DNA from: Streptomyces albiflavescens | GTDB taxonomy: Bacteria; Actinomycetota; Actinomycetes; Streptomycetales; Streptomycetaceae | NCBI RefSeq assembly: GCF_014645835.1 | Contig: NZ_BMMM01000024.1 | Span: 2,740 to 66,739, forward strand | Direction: 5' to 3' | Length of the DNA: 64,000 nt | In this document: piece after piece, positions 17,066 through 24,797 of the stretch | How positions within the stretch are numbered: the stretch's first letter is position 1 | Layout of the letters: each line of letters opens with the position of its first letter | Position numbers and translations under genes: made by a program | The notes under the pieces: generated by a model | What the model saw: the letters and a program-made list of their open reading frames with translations, nothing else | The model's database searches: none | Told to the model about the DNA's origin: nothing

Positions 17066-17841
17066 TACGACGAGCCCTTCTTGGCCGGATCGGGCAGGAC
17101 CTTGGTCATCCCCGGCAGGAAGTCCGTGAACAGCTCGTGCACCTCGTGGACGAGGGGCCGCAGAACGCGGAAGCGGGCCAGCACCACGCCTCGCGCGGTC
17201 AGCCGGGCCCCGCGCTCGGCGAGCCGGTAGCTGCGCTCGCGCCCCTCGGTCCGGTCGAACACCCAGTACAGGACGAGCCCCATCTGGGAGAGCCACATCA
17301 ATTCGGGCAACGCGTCCCGGAGTTCCTCCGGCACCTTGGTCTTCGCCCCGGCCAGCACCTCCCGGTGGACGCTGATGGCCTCCACGCGCGCGTGCTCCGA
17401 CTCGGGGGAGAAGGGGCTGAGCGGGCTGTCCGGGTCGGCGGCGTTCTTGAAGAACTGCACCGCGAACTCGTGGTACGGGGTGGCGATGTCCAGCCACGCC
17501 TTCAGCACCCCGCCGAGCCGGGCCTCCAGATCCGTCTCGCGGTCCAGCACCTCTCGCACCGCCACCTGGTGCTCGGTGGCGATCCGGTCGTAGAAGCCCT
17601 GGATCAGGTGCTCCTTGCCGGCGAAGTAGTAGTACGCGTTGCCGACGGAGACCCCGGCCTCCTTGGCGATGGCCCGCATGGTCGTCTTGTCGTACCCCCG
17701 CTCCTGGAACAGCCGCATCGCCGTCTCCAGGATCAAGGCACGGGTCTGCTCGCTCTTGGCGGGCGTCTTTCCGGGACCTTGTTCGGGGGCCTCGTCGGAG
17801 CCGGAGCTGTCCTGACCGGGGCTGTCTGTTGGTGCTGGCAC
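17065..17841 (-). CDS. TetR-family transcriptional regulator
   Basis: 258 residues. After a Gly/Asp/Pro-rich N-terminus comes a TetR helix-turn-helix (about 35-80) with GYDKTTMRAIAKEAGVSVGN and AYYYFAGKEHLIQGFYDRI. The rest is the all-helical ligand domain. GTG at 17841 is chosen because translation upstream runs out of the family pattern; there is no clear Shine-Dalgarno. It is the last gene of a three-gene operon, 10 bp behind the DCC gene. The operon promoter carries two TTGAAC-N2-GTTCAA palindromes, the likely targets for autorepression. Ligand unknown. Confidence 0.87.
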   Translation of the reverse strand: MPAPTDSPGQDSSGSDEAPEQGPGKTPAKSEQTRALILETAMRLFQERGYDKTTMRAIAKEAGVSVGNAYYYFAGKEHLIQGFYDRIATEHQVAVREVLDRETDLEARLGGVLKAWLDIATPYHEFAVQFFKNAADPDSPLSPFSPESEHARVEAISVHREVLAGAKTKVPEELRDALPELMWLSQMGLVLYWVFDRTEGRERSYRLAERGARLTARGVVLARFRVLRPLVHEVHELFTDFLPGMTKVLPDPAKKGSS

Positions 17842-17851
17842 GGGGACGAGC

Positions 17852-18376
17852 CTAACGAGTGGAACCGGTGGAGCAGTTGCCGCTGTCGCAGGGGGGAGCT
17901 TCGTACGTCCATCCCGCGCTCGGGTCGTAACGCCACCCATCTCCCCACTGGTAGGAGCCGCCACCCCACTGGTCGGTGGCGTGGGCCTGCCGCCACTTGG
18001 CGGCGGCGAGCGTCGCGCCCTTCGCGAGACGGGCACCCGCCGGGGTGCTCAGCCGATGGGCGAGTGGCCGGTGCTCGCGCAACGCCCACAGGGTGACGAC
18101 CCAGGCGGCGGCGCCCTGGTAGACCTGCCCGCCGTCCCCCACGACGGTGATCTCGCCGAGGGTGGCCCGGTGATCGAGCCCCGGGAAGCGGCGCCGGGCC
18201 TCGTCGGATCCGGCCGGCACGAGCCGGAGCGGCACCAACTGCCGCTGCTTGCCCAGCCAGTCGCTCAGGAAGGTGCACAGCGAGCACTGCGCGTCGTACA
18301 GAACGGTGAGCCCGAGAACCGGGACGCGGTCGGCGTCCCGGTCCCGTGCGGCCGCGAAGCCGGGCATCGAGGTCAC
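17852..18376 (-). CDS. DCC-family thiol-disulfide protein (DUF393)
   Basis: 174 residues. The N-terminal half (about 20-120) has the DCC signature YDAQCSLCTFLSDWLG with a CxxC pair; family members are predicted thiol-disulfide oxidoreductases. The C-terminal third is rich in Trp, Gly and Tyr (QWGGGSYQWGDGWRYDPSAGWTY region) and has two further cysteines, unlike the core family. GTG at 18376 overlaps the stop of the upstream gene as GTGA; ATG at 18367 is an alternative. Middle gene of the operon. Confidence 0.78.
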   Translation of the reverse strand: MTSMPGFAAARDRDADRVPVLGLTVLYDAQCSLCTFLSDWLGKQRQLVPLRLVPAGSDEARRRFPGLDHRATLGEITVVGDGGQVYQGAAAWVVTLWALREHRPLAHRLSTPAGARLAKGATLAAAKWRQAHATDQWGGGSYQWGDGWRYDPSAGWTYEAPPCDSGNCSTGSTR

Positions 18377-18780
18377 GCCCCGGCCGTCGGCGCGATCCAG
18401 TCCGTCGGCGCGAGGGGCGGCACCTGCTCCCGCTCCATCACTCCCCGCCGCCGGATCTTGTTGAGCACGTACACGTTCCCCAGGTGCATGACCCCGAGTA
18501 CGAGCAGCACCACCCCGAGCTTGGTCGACAGGGCCTCGAAGATCCCGCGGGCGTTTTCGATCTCGGTGTCCTGGTTCAGATAGAGCGCGACGAAGCCCAG
18601 GTTGACGAGGTAGAAGCCCACCACCAGCAGGTGGTTGACGGCGTCGGCGAGCTTCTCGTTGCCGTGCAGCACATCGGCCAGGAAGATCCGCCCGTTGTGG
18701 CTCAGCGTGCGCGCCACCCAGATGGTCAGCGCGATGCTGACCACGAGATAGATGACGTACGCGACGACTGTGAGGTCCAT
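18373..18780 (-). CDS. Integral membrane protein, first gene of the TetR operon
   Basis: 135 residues with three hydrophobic helices: about 3-24 (TVVAYVIYLVVSIALTIWVA), about 48-68 (HLLVVGFYLVNLGFVALYL) and about 85-105 (STKLGVVLLVLGVMHLGNVYV), ending in a basic then Pro-rich tail. I do not recognise a named family beyond Streptomyces hypothetical membrane proteins. It heads the operon with a DCC protein and TetR and is preceded directly by the operator/promoter at 18795-18853. Confidence 0.75.
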   Translation of the reverse strand: MDLTVVAYVIYLVVSIALTIWVARTLSHNGRIFLADVLHGNEKLADAVNHLLVVGFYLVNLGFVALYLNQDTEIENARGIFEALSTKLGVVLLVLGVMHLGNVYVLNKIRRRGVMEREQVPPLAPTDWIAPTAGA

Positions 18781-18794
18781 GTCCCCACCCCTTC

Positions 18795-18853
18795 TTGAAC
18801 GCGTTCAAAACGCTGTCGAGAAAGAATGTAGACCTGTTTTTGAACATGTTCAA
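18795..18853 (-). promoter_or_regulatory. Promoter with two palindromic TetR-type operators
   Basis: Two perfect 14-bp palindromes: TTGAACATGTTCAA at 18840-18853 and TTGAACGCGTTCAA at 18795-18808, centres 45 bp apart. On the minus strand the first supplies TTGAAC as a -35 hexamer, followed after exactly 17 bases by TACATT (18830-18825) as -10. The second palindrome lies just downstream of the predicted start site, before the ATG at 18780. Repressor binding would cover both the -35 and the early transcript. The TetR at the end of the operon is the obvious candidate. Confidence 0.8.
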
Positions 18854-18866
18854 GTCGAGGCTGCGG

Positions 18867-19277
18867 TCACCGCTGACGGCCGAGTTCGGGCCGCTTGCAG
18901 TAGTCCGTGAGGCCGATGACGTTGCCCCAGGGGTCGGCGATCTCGACGGTCCATCCGGTGGCCACCGGGAAGGGGGCGTCGAGCGGCTGAATGCCGACCG
19001 ACGCGAGGGCGACCGCCGCGGCCCGGGCGTCCCGCACCTCCAGCCACACCCGCGGCGAGGCCCATACCGGCGGCCGGTGCCTCAACTCCCCGTCCAGTTG
19101 CAAGAGCACGCCGGGCGTCTCCTTGCCCACACTCAGCAGCGCGATCCCGGCCTCGTCGAGCCGAAACGCGACCGGGAACCCGGCCCGCTCGTAGAACGCC
19201 AGGGCCTCGCCGAGGTCCCCGACGGGCAGCAGAACGTTGTCGAATCCGAGCAGCTCGTATGACACGTCATCTGACAT
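18867..19277 (-). CDS. VOC-superfamily (glyoxalase/bleomycin resistance-like) protein
   Basis: 136 residues, one VOC module with two beta-alpha-beta-beta-beta repeats: DNVLLPVGDLGEALAFYE at the start and TVEIADPWGNVIGLTDY near the end, where metal-ligand Glu and family DPxGN are seen. Substrate unknown; members include glyoxalases, dioxygenases and antibiotic-binding proteins. A TAATCT box 5-10 bases before the ATG suggests a leaderless transcript. The start region also carries a small inverted repeat (ATCTGA...TCAGAT, 19269-19287). Confidence 0.82.
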   Translation of the reverse strand: MSDDVSYELLGFDNVLLPVGDLGEALAFYERAGFPVAFRLDEAGIALLSVGKETPGVLLQLDGELRHRPPVWASPRVWLEVRDARAAAVALASVGIQPLDAPFPVATGWTVEIADPWGNVIGLTDYCKRPELGRQR

Positions 19278-19353
19278 GCCATCAGATTAGGTGCGTCCCG
19301 GGATGGGGCGAGGCGGGACTGACCGCAGGCCGAACACGTGATCACCCGTTGAG

Positions 19354-19545
19354 GTGAAGCGCCTGCGTCTGCTGGAGAGCAGCTTTCTGGAGCAGGCCCC
19401 GGACCATCTCGACGGCATGCGGGAATTGACGATCAAACCGGACGCCAAGAACCGGCCTGAGCCGGATGTGCCGGTCTTCCGGGTGGGGGCGAACACAGGC
19501 CCCGACCAGACCTGGTACGAGCCCGAGGGCATCGTCCTGGGCGCC
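19354..19545 (+). pseudogene. Fragment resembling a Uma2/DUF820 endonuclease-like protein
   Basis: An open frame from a GTG reads RPEPDVPVFRVGANTGPDQ then TWYEPEGIVLG, which matches my memory of the central strand of Uma2-family (DUF820, restriction-endonuclease-like) proteins, where an EVVSP motif should follow. Here the similarity ends at about 19545 and the frame enters the antisense of the next gene. Upstream residues (KRLRLLESSFLEQAPDHLDG) give no clear family N-terminus. It is probably a truncated relic; no function is expected. Confidence 0.4.
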
Positions 19546-19548
19546 GGT

Positions 19549-20553
19549 TCACAGCCATCCGCGGCGTGCCGCCTGCCAGGCGAGTTGCATACGGGTCGTC
19601 GCGCCGGCGTGCTCCATCATGCTCTGGATACGGCGCTGGACGGTCCGTCGGCTCAGCCCCATCTGTGAGGCGATCGCTTTGTCGGCGACTCCCGCCACCA
19701 GCAGGGACAGCAGCTTGTGGTCGGTGGGGGAGAGGGAGTTGGCCCCACCGATGCCGTCGGTGCCCGAGACCGCGCCGGCGTCGTCGACGTGCAGGGGGAC
19801 GGCGTCCTCCCAGTAGCGCTCGAACAGGGCGATCAGGGCGGCGAGCAGATTGCTGTCCCTGACCAGCGCGGTGGTGGGCTCCTCCGGGCTGCCGTGGGGT
19901 CCGCCGGCCACGAGGGGGAAAATGGCGACGGAACGGTCGGCGATCGCCAGGCGCAGCGGCAAGTGCGGTACGGCGCGGGCGACCTCGCCCGCCCGGACGC
20001 CCGCAACGACGTTGTCCACGGCACCCTCGTCGTCGAAGAACGCCTTCTCGTACAGCACCCGGTACCGGACGCCCCGGGTCAGTGCCTGGAACTCCTCGGC
20101 GTTGCTGCCCGACGGCATGGCCACGTATTGGGCCTTGCAGAACCACAGCATCTCGTCCTGTGTGCTGGTCTGGATCTGCCGGAGGTGCTGGCGCAGGGCT
20201 TCGGCCCCGGTGATGACCTCCAGCAACTGGCCGGCGTCGTGCCGGCGCATCGTCTCCCGGTAGGACTCGACCAGCCGAGTGGCCTCGACCCGGGCCAGGT
20301 CCAGTGCGTCGGCGCTGCGCCTCAGCCGGGGCAGCAGCGCCACGTCCGGGGGAACCGCCCGGAACACCCGGGGGGTCGCGTCTGTATGGCTGGCGAGGCC
20401 CTTGGACGTCAGTGACGTCAGGATCCGCTCGGCCTCCAGCTCCGTCAGACCGGCCCGTTCGACGAGGTCCGCCGTCGTCGCGCGGCCGGACGCCACGAGC
20501 AGCCCATAGACGGACTCCTCCTCGGGAGAGACTCCCGCGGCCTCCAGCATCAC
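19549..20553 (-). CDS. Transcriptional regulator with TrmB-like N-terminus and LuxR-type HTH
   Basis: 334 residues. The N-terminal winged helix (about 5-75: EESVYGLLVASGRATTADLV, then LTELEAERILTSLTSKGL) is TrmB-like. The middle holds a ligand-type domain. The C-terminus (about 265-334: LSPTDHKLLSLLVAGVADKA and MGLSRRTVQRRIQSMM) is a LuxR/GerE helix-turn-helix. GTG at 20553 has AGGAGG 7 bases upstream; ATG one codon later is an alternative. It sits directly downstream of a secreted subtilase gene and probably controls the nearby peptidases. A TTCAATGATTGAA near-palindrome (20578-20590) lies in its promoter region. Confidence 0.85.
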   Translation of the reverse strand: MMLEAAGVSPEEESVYGLLVASGRATTADLVERAGLTELEAERILTSLTSKGLASHTDATPRVFRAVPPDVALLPRLRRSADALDLARVEATRLVESYRETMRRHDAGQLLEVITGAEALRQHLRQIQTSTQDEMLWFCKAQYVAMPSGSNAEEFQALTRGVRYRVLYEKAFFDDEGAVDNVVAGVRAGEVARAVPHLPLRLAIADRSVAIFPLVAGGPHGSPEEPTTALVRDSNLLAALIALFERYWEDAVPLHVDDAGAVSGTDGIGGANSLSPTDHKLLSLLVAGVADKAIASQMGLSRRTVQRRIQSMMEHAGATTRMQLAWQAARRGWL

Positions 20554-20630
20554 GAATGTCCCTCCTCGACCCCTGGATTCAATGATTGAACTTGACGGTT
20601 GAATACCGTACTACACCAGGGGGAGGAGCC

Positions 20631-20660
20631 GGGGGGCGTACGGCGAGCCGTACGCCCCCC
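20631..20660 (-). terminator. Strong hairpin after the first subtilase gene
   Basis: A perfect 14-bp stem (20631-20644 with 20647-20660) closed by two bases. It begins 9 bases after the stop of the S8 peptidase (minus strand) and about 78 bases before the regulator start, so the regulator is likely transcribed on its own. Confidence 0.85.
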
Positions 20661-20669
20661 GGCGGGGCG

Positions 20670-23600
20670 CTACGGGTGCAGAGCGTAGGCGCGCTGCACG
20701 GTCTGCCGGACCGAGTTGCCGGCCGCGTCACGAGCCGTGACGCGGAGGGTCACCCAGGAGTCGGGTCGGCTCCGCGACGGTCCGTCGATCCCGGCGCGGA
20801 AGGCGTTGTGACCGCGGTCGGTCACCTCCGCCCGGTGCCAGGTGCGACCGTCGTCGTAGGAGGCCTCGACGCGGACCGTCACCCCGCGTGGAACGGACAG
20901 CCCGTCCTGGAGGCGGACCCGGACACCGATGGTGTGTGCACGCCCGGCGCGTATCGCGTTGCGCGCGTCGACCGGTACGTCGTAGTCGAGCTGAAGCAGC
21001 GACAACGGCGTGGCGGTGTCCGTTCGGCCCGAGGGGAAGGACCAGGAGGTGCTGGTGGCGACGCCCGACTTCCAGTCCTGCGTATTCCGCGAGGTCGTCA
21101 GATCCAGCCGGTACTGGGCCCGGTCGGCGGGAACCTCCACGTCCGACCAGGCGCCGTCCATCTCCTCGATCTTCTGGCCGTCGCGATACAGGACGGCGCC
21201 CGTGGCGTCACCGGCGGGGACCACGGCGGACGTGCCGACACCGCCGCCGCCGTCGCCGGGCACGGCCCGCGACCAGTGCCCGGCCTGCGAGTCCGTGAAC
21301 TCCGGGATGCGCAGTCGCAGCACGTTGCCGTCGCGCACCGTCGCGGTGGCGGTGCCGGCCGGAATCGACGGCCGTACGACAGCGCCCTGCCAGGTCTCGT
21401 GCGGCTGCGCACCGGGTCGGTAGGTCCGCGGGTTGTCGCGCATGCCGACGGTGAGCGGCATGTCGACGTCGAACGTCGTGGTGTGGTGCACCAGGTGCTG
21501 CCACATGGTGTCACCGGCACTGACGTACTCGGTCCGGGCGAAACCGGTCGGCACGAACCGGGTGTACTGGAGCCAGGCCGTGTCCTGGTACGGCCGCCAG
21601 CCGAAGCGCTGCTCGCTCGCCCAGCCGGTGCCACCGTTGTCGGCGTACGTGCTCGGGACGACCGCGCTGTTGCGGTCGGACACGGTGTGCACGACATGCC
21701 GGGGGATCTGCTGTGCGGACACCTGCATCACGTCGTACAGGTACGGGCTGCGGGCGGTGCCGGAGAACTTCACCGTGGTGGTGCGGCCGGCGAGGCGTGC
21801 CAGCAGTTCGGCTCCGGCCTGGGCGCCGATCCTCACGGTCGGCACGGCCCAGCGCTCACCCTGCGGGCTCCAGCGGGTCCATGCGATGTCGCCGAAGTGG
21901 ACGAGCATGACGGCGCGCACGCCTGCCGCGGCCGCCCGTGCGGCGAGGTCCTTCTCGTCGGCGCCGGTCGGGTCGTTGACGACCGCGAGCCGGCCGCGGG
22001 CGTGCCGGAAGTCGGGGGCGGCGGCATCACCGGCGTCGACCGCGGTCAGGGTGGCCCCGCGGTCCCCGAAGAGCGGTGAGTCGGGCATGTAGTAGGCGTT
22101 GAGATCCAGGTCGGCGCCGGGCACCCGGGTTTGCAGGAGCGGGGCCACGAGCTGCCAGCGCGAGGCGAACTCGAAGGATCCCTCGGTGACCTTGGCCGTG
22201 GGACTCACCAACAGACGCTTGGCGACGTCGAAGTACATGGTGCCCTGGAGCAGGCTGTGGCCGTCGAGCTTCCGGTACATCTGGTAGTTGAGGACACCGC
22301 GCTGTTCCGCGGGCCGGGGCGTGCGGATGTCCACCGGGACCGTCTTGCGGGCGTCGAGGGTGACGGTCGTGTCCTTGGTGACCTTCACCTCGGGCAGCAC
22401 CACCTCGCGCAGTTCCTGCCCGTCGCCGACCGTGTCCAGCCAGCTGGTGTTCACCTGGTAGACGCCCTCCTCGACCTCGGCGACGGCCGGTTCGGTGCTC
22501 GTGTAGCCCACGAACCCGTCGGCTCCCCAGATGGTCGGCAGGGCCGGGACCGGATTGCCGTCCTTGTCGATCGTCTTCACCGTGATCCGGTGGGTCGGCC
22601 CGTGCACCACGAGGCTGAGCGTGGTGTGCACACTGGTCTTCCCGTCCACCGACGCGGCCGTCACATAGCCGTAGAACTTGCCCCTCCCGGCACGGGCCGG
22701 GTCGACGGTCACCGGGACCTCCGCCGTCGCTCCGGCCGGGACGCGCACCGACCCGGAGCCGAGGCGCACCGTGCCGTCGGCGGGCGTCTTGCCGCCCGCG
22801 GTGGCCAGCTTGACGGTGAGCGCGAGGGTGAGGTCCTGGTCGGAGGTGTTCGTGTACCGCAGCTTCGACGTGCCGTCGGTATCTGCACCGGCACCGGTCG
22901 AGAACGGGCCGAGGGCGAGGGTGCCGGTGGCGGTGACCGTCCCCAGGGCCGCGGCGCGCACGTCGATCCGGCCGCCACCCTGCTCGGTGACCTCCTGACC
23001 CGGAACCGTACGTGCCGTGCTGACCAGTGCGTCCTTCAACTGCGCGGCGGACCAGTCGGGGTGGCGCTGGGCGAGCAGAGCGGCGGCACCCGCCACATGC
23101 GGGGTCGCCATGGACGTGCCGGAGGCGGCGACGTAGTGCTCGTCCACCGGATCGCCCATCGTGGTCCCGGCCGCGCGGGCCGCCACGATACCGACACCGG
23201 GTGCCGTCACATCGGGCTTGACCGCATCGTCGCCGAGGCGTGGTCCGCGGCTGGAGAACGGGGCGAGCGAGTCGTCCCGGTCGACGGCTCCGACCGTGAG
23301 CGCGGCGTCCGCCGCCCCCGGCGAGCCGACCGTGCTCGCACCCTGCTGCCCGCTGTTGCCCGCCGCCACGACGAACAGGGTGCCGGTGGTCCGGCTCAGG
23401 TCGTTCAGCGCCTCGCTCATGGGATCGGTGCCGTCGGAGGGTTCCTCGGAACCCAGGCTCATGTTGACCACCTTGGCTCCCTGCGAGGCCGCCCACTCCA
23501 TGCCGGCGATCACCTGCGAGGCGCTGCCGTAGCCGTCGTCGCCGAGGACCTTGCCGACGAGCAGCTCCGCGGCGGGTGCGACTCCCTTGCGGCTGCCGCC

Positions 23601-24452
23601 GGACGCGGCGCCGCTGCCACCGACGATGGAGGAGACGTGGGTTCCGTGCCCGAAGACGTCCCCGGTACCGGAACTGTTGGAGAAGTCCCTGGCCTCGGCG
23701 ACCCGCCCGGCCAGGTCGGGGTGGGTCTGGTCCACGCCGGTGTCCAGAACGGCGACCTTCACCCCGTCGCCCCGGTATCCGGCCTGCCACACGTCCGGGG
23801 CACCGATCTGTGCCGTGCTGCGGTCGAGGGACGCGCCTACCCGGCCGTCCAGCCACACCCGCGGGGTGGCGGCGACCTCGGTCGCCCTCAACTGCCCGTC
23901 GGAGGGGACCAGTTCCTTCCAGAACCGGCCGAGGTCGGTGTCGGACACGCGCATCGCCCGTGCGTCGATGCTGGCGAGCCTGCGGACGGGGGACTCCTTC
24001 GCCGCCAGAGCGGTGAGGTCCTTGACGGCAGCTGCCGCCACCCCGTCCGCCCGGCCCACGATGAGCGGCAGCGCATCGGTGTGGTCCTCGTCGTACTTCT
24101 GCGCGACGAGCGCCGTCACGTCGAACAACTGCCGGTCGAGGCGGCCGGACGCGACCAGGGCTCCGGCGTCGGACGGAAGCACCGTCAGATGCCCGTCCTG
24201 CTCTTGGGTCCGGAAGAGGACACCCCGTCGCCCGTCGCCAGGGGTGACGGAGGCGATCTGCCGGCCGTTCGCGGCCCTGGTGACCGTCACGCTGTCACCG
24301 GTGATCAGTCGCACCGTCGCCGTGGCGTCGGCCGCAGTGCTCGCAACGGCGCCTCCACGCGGGCCACTTGCGCCCGCGGACACAGGCGCCACCGCTCCGG
24401 CAGCCAGCGCCAAGCCTGTCGATATCGCCGCCACTAGGCGGATCCGTCTCAT
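20670..24452 (-). CDS. Secreted subtilisin-family (S8) serine peptidase, 1,260 residues
   Basis: Signal peptide (1-28), a propeptide-like region to about 215, then the subtilase domain with D237 (VLDTGVD), H269 (GHGTHV), oxyanion N366 (AAGNSG) and S447 (GTSMATPHVAG). Beyond it lie about 800 residues of beta-rich domains, including a PA-like segment (about 840-930, RLAVVNDPTGADEKDLAARA) and a C-terminal Ig-like region ending TVQRAYALHP. It is an extracellular protease; the substrate is unknown. It is paralogous to the neighbouring 24798-28553 gene (same domain order, matching C-termini). An exact 12-mer shared with the paralogue lies about 100 bp upstream of its start. Confidence 0.93.
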   Translation of the reverse strand: MRRIRLVAAISTGLALAAGAVAPVSAGASGPRGGAVASTAADATATVRLITGDSVTVTRAANGRQIASVTPGDGRRGVLFRTQEQDGHLTVLPSDAGALVASGRLDRQLFDVTALVAQKYDEDHTDALPLIVGRADGVAAAAVKDLTALAAKESPVRRLASIDARAMRVSDTDLGRFWKELVPSDGQLRATEVAATPRVWLDGRVGASLDRSTAQIGAPDVWQAGYRGDGVKVAVLDTGVDQTHPDLAGRVAEARDFSNSSGTGDVFGHGTHVSSIVGGSGAASGGSRKGVAPAAELLVGKVLGDDGYGSASQVIAGMEWAASQGAKVVNMSLGSEEPSDGTDPMSEALNDLSRTTGTLFVVAAGNSGQQGASTVGSPGAADAALTVGAVDRDDSLAPFSSRGPRLGDDAVKPDVTAPGVGIVAARAAGTTMGDPVDEHYVAASGTSMATPHVAGAAALLAQRHPDWSAAQLKDALVSTARTVPGQEVTEQGGGRIDVRAAALGTVTATGTLALGPFSTGAGADTDGTSKLRYTNTSDQDLTLALTVKLATAGGKTPADGTVRLGSGSVRVPAGATAEVPVTVDPARAGRGKFYGYVTAASVDGKTSVHTTLSLVVHGPTHRITVKTIDKDGNPVPALPTIWGADGFVGYTSTEPAVAEVEEGVYQVNTSWLDTVGDGQELREVVLPEVKVTKDTTVTLDARKTVPVDIRTPRPAEQRGVLNYQMYRKLDGHSLLQGTMYFDVAKRLLVSPTAKVTEGSFEFASRWQLVAPLLQTRVPGADLDLNAYYMPDSPLFGDRGATLTAVDAGDAAAPDFRHARGRLAVVNDPTGADEKDLAARAAAAGVRAVMLVHFGDIAWTRWSPQGERWAVPTVRIGAQAGAELLARLAGRTTTVKFSGTARSPYLYDVMQVSAQQIPRHVVHTVSDRNSAVVPSTYADNGGTGWASEQRFGWRPYQDTAWLQYTRFVPTGFARTEYVSAGDTMWQHLVHHTTTFDVDMPLTVGMRDNPRTYRPGAQPHETWQGAVVRPSIPAGTATATVRDGNVLRLRIPEFTDSQAGHWSRAVPGDGGGGVGTSAVVPAGDATGAVLYRDGQKIEEMDGAWSDVEVPADRAQYRLDLTTSRNTQDWKSGVATSTSWSFPSGRTDTATPLSLLQLDYDVPVDARNAIRAGRAHTIGVRVRLQDGLSVPRGVTVRVEASYDDGRTWHRAEVTDRGHNAFRAGIDGPSRSRPDSWVTLRVTARDAAGNSVRQTVQRAYALHP

Positions 24453-24797
24453 CAGTCCTGTGCCTTCCCTCGGCCCGCAGTGTGGTGTGCATGCGCTGGA
24501 AAGAATCAGCTGGAGGCGGACGAGGTGTCACTCGATTCCGGTGGCACAGGTGGGACATGTCGCAACGGTGACACCGCTCGGTGCCAGGAGGCCGGGAGGC
24601 GTCCACGGCAACCTCAGGCCGGCTCCGGCCGGGATTTCGCGAGCCGTACCACGGAACGCCCTGCTCGGCCATGAGGAACGTCGGCCGCCGCCACCGTGGC
24701 CCGGCCGATGCCGACGTGCACCGGAACAACACGGTGTGAATGCCGCCGGGCGGGGCCGCCGATCGCAGCCCCGCCCGGTTCGTGCTCCTCGGCGACG
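24453..24797. promoter_or_regulatory. Intergenic region between the two subtilase genes
   Basis: 345 bases with no supported gene. It contains the terminator of the upstream peptidase (24746-24778) and, on the minus strand, CATGTCCCACCT (plus-strand 24548-24559). The same string with G for A occurs upstream of the second subtilase at 28633-28644, so it is a candidate shared operator. Nearby GTGTCAC and GTGGCAC strings may extend it. Confidence 0.4.
24746..24778 (-). terminator. Hairpin after the second subtilase gene
   Basis: CCGGGCGGGGC (24746-24756), 11-base loop, GCCCCGCCCGG (24768-24778): a perfect 11-bp stem 19 bases beyond the stop codon of the minus-strand peptidase. Confidence 0.8.
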
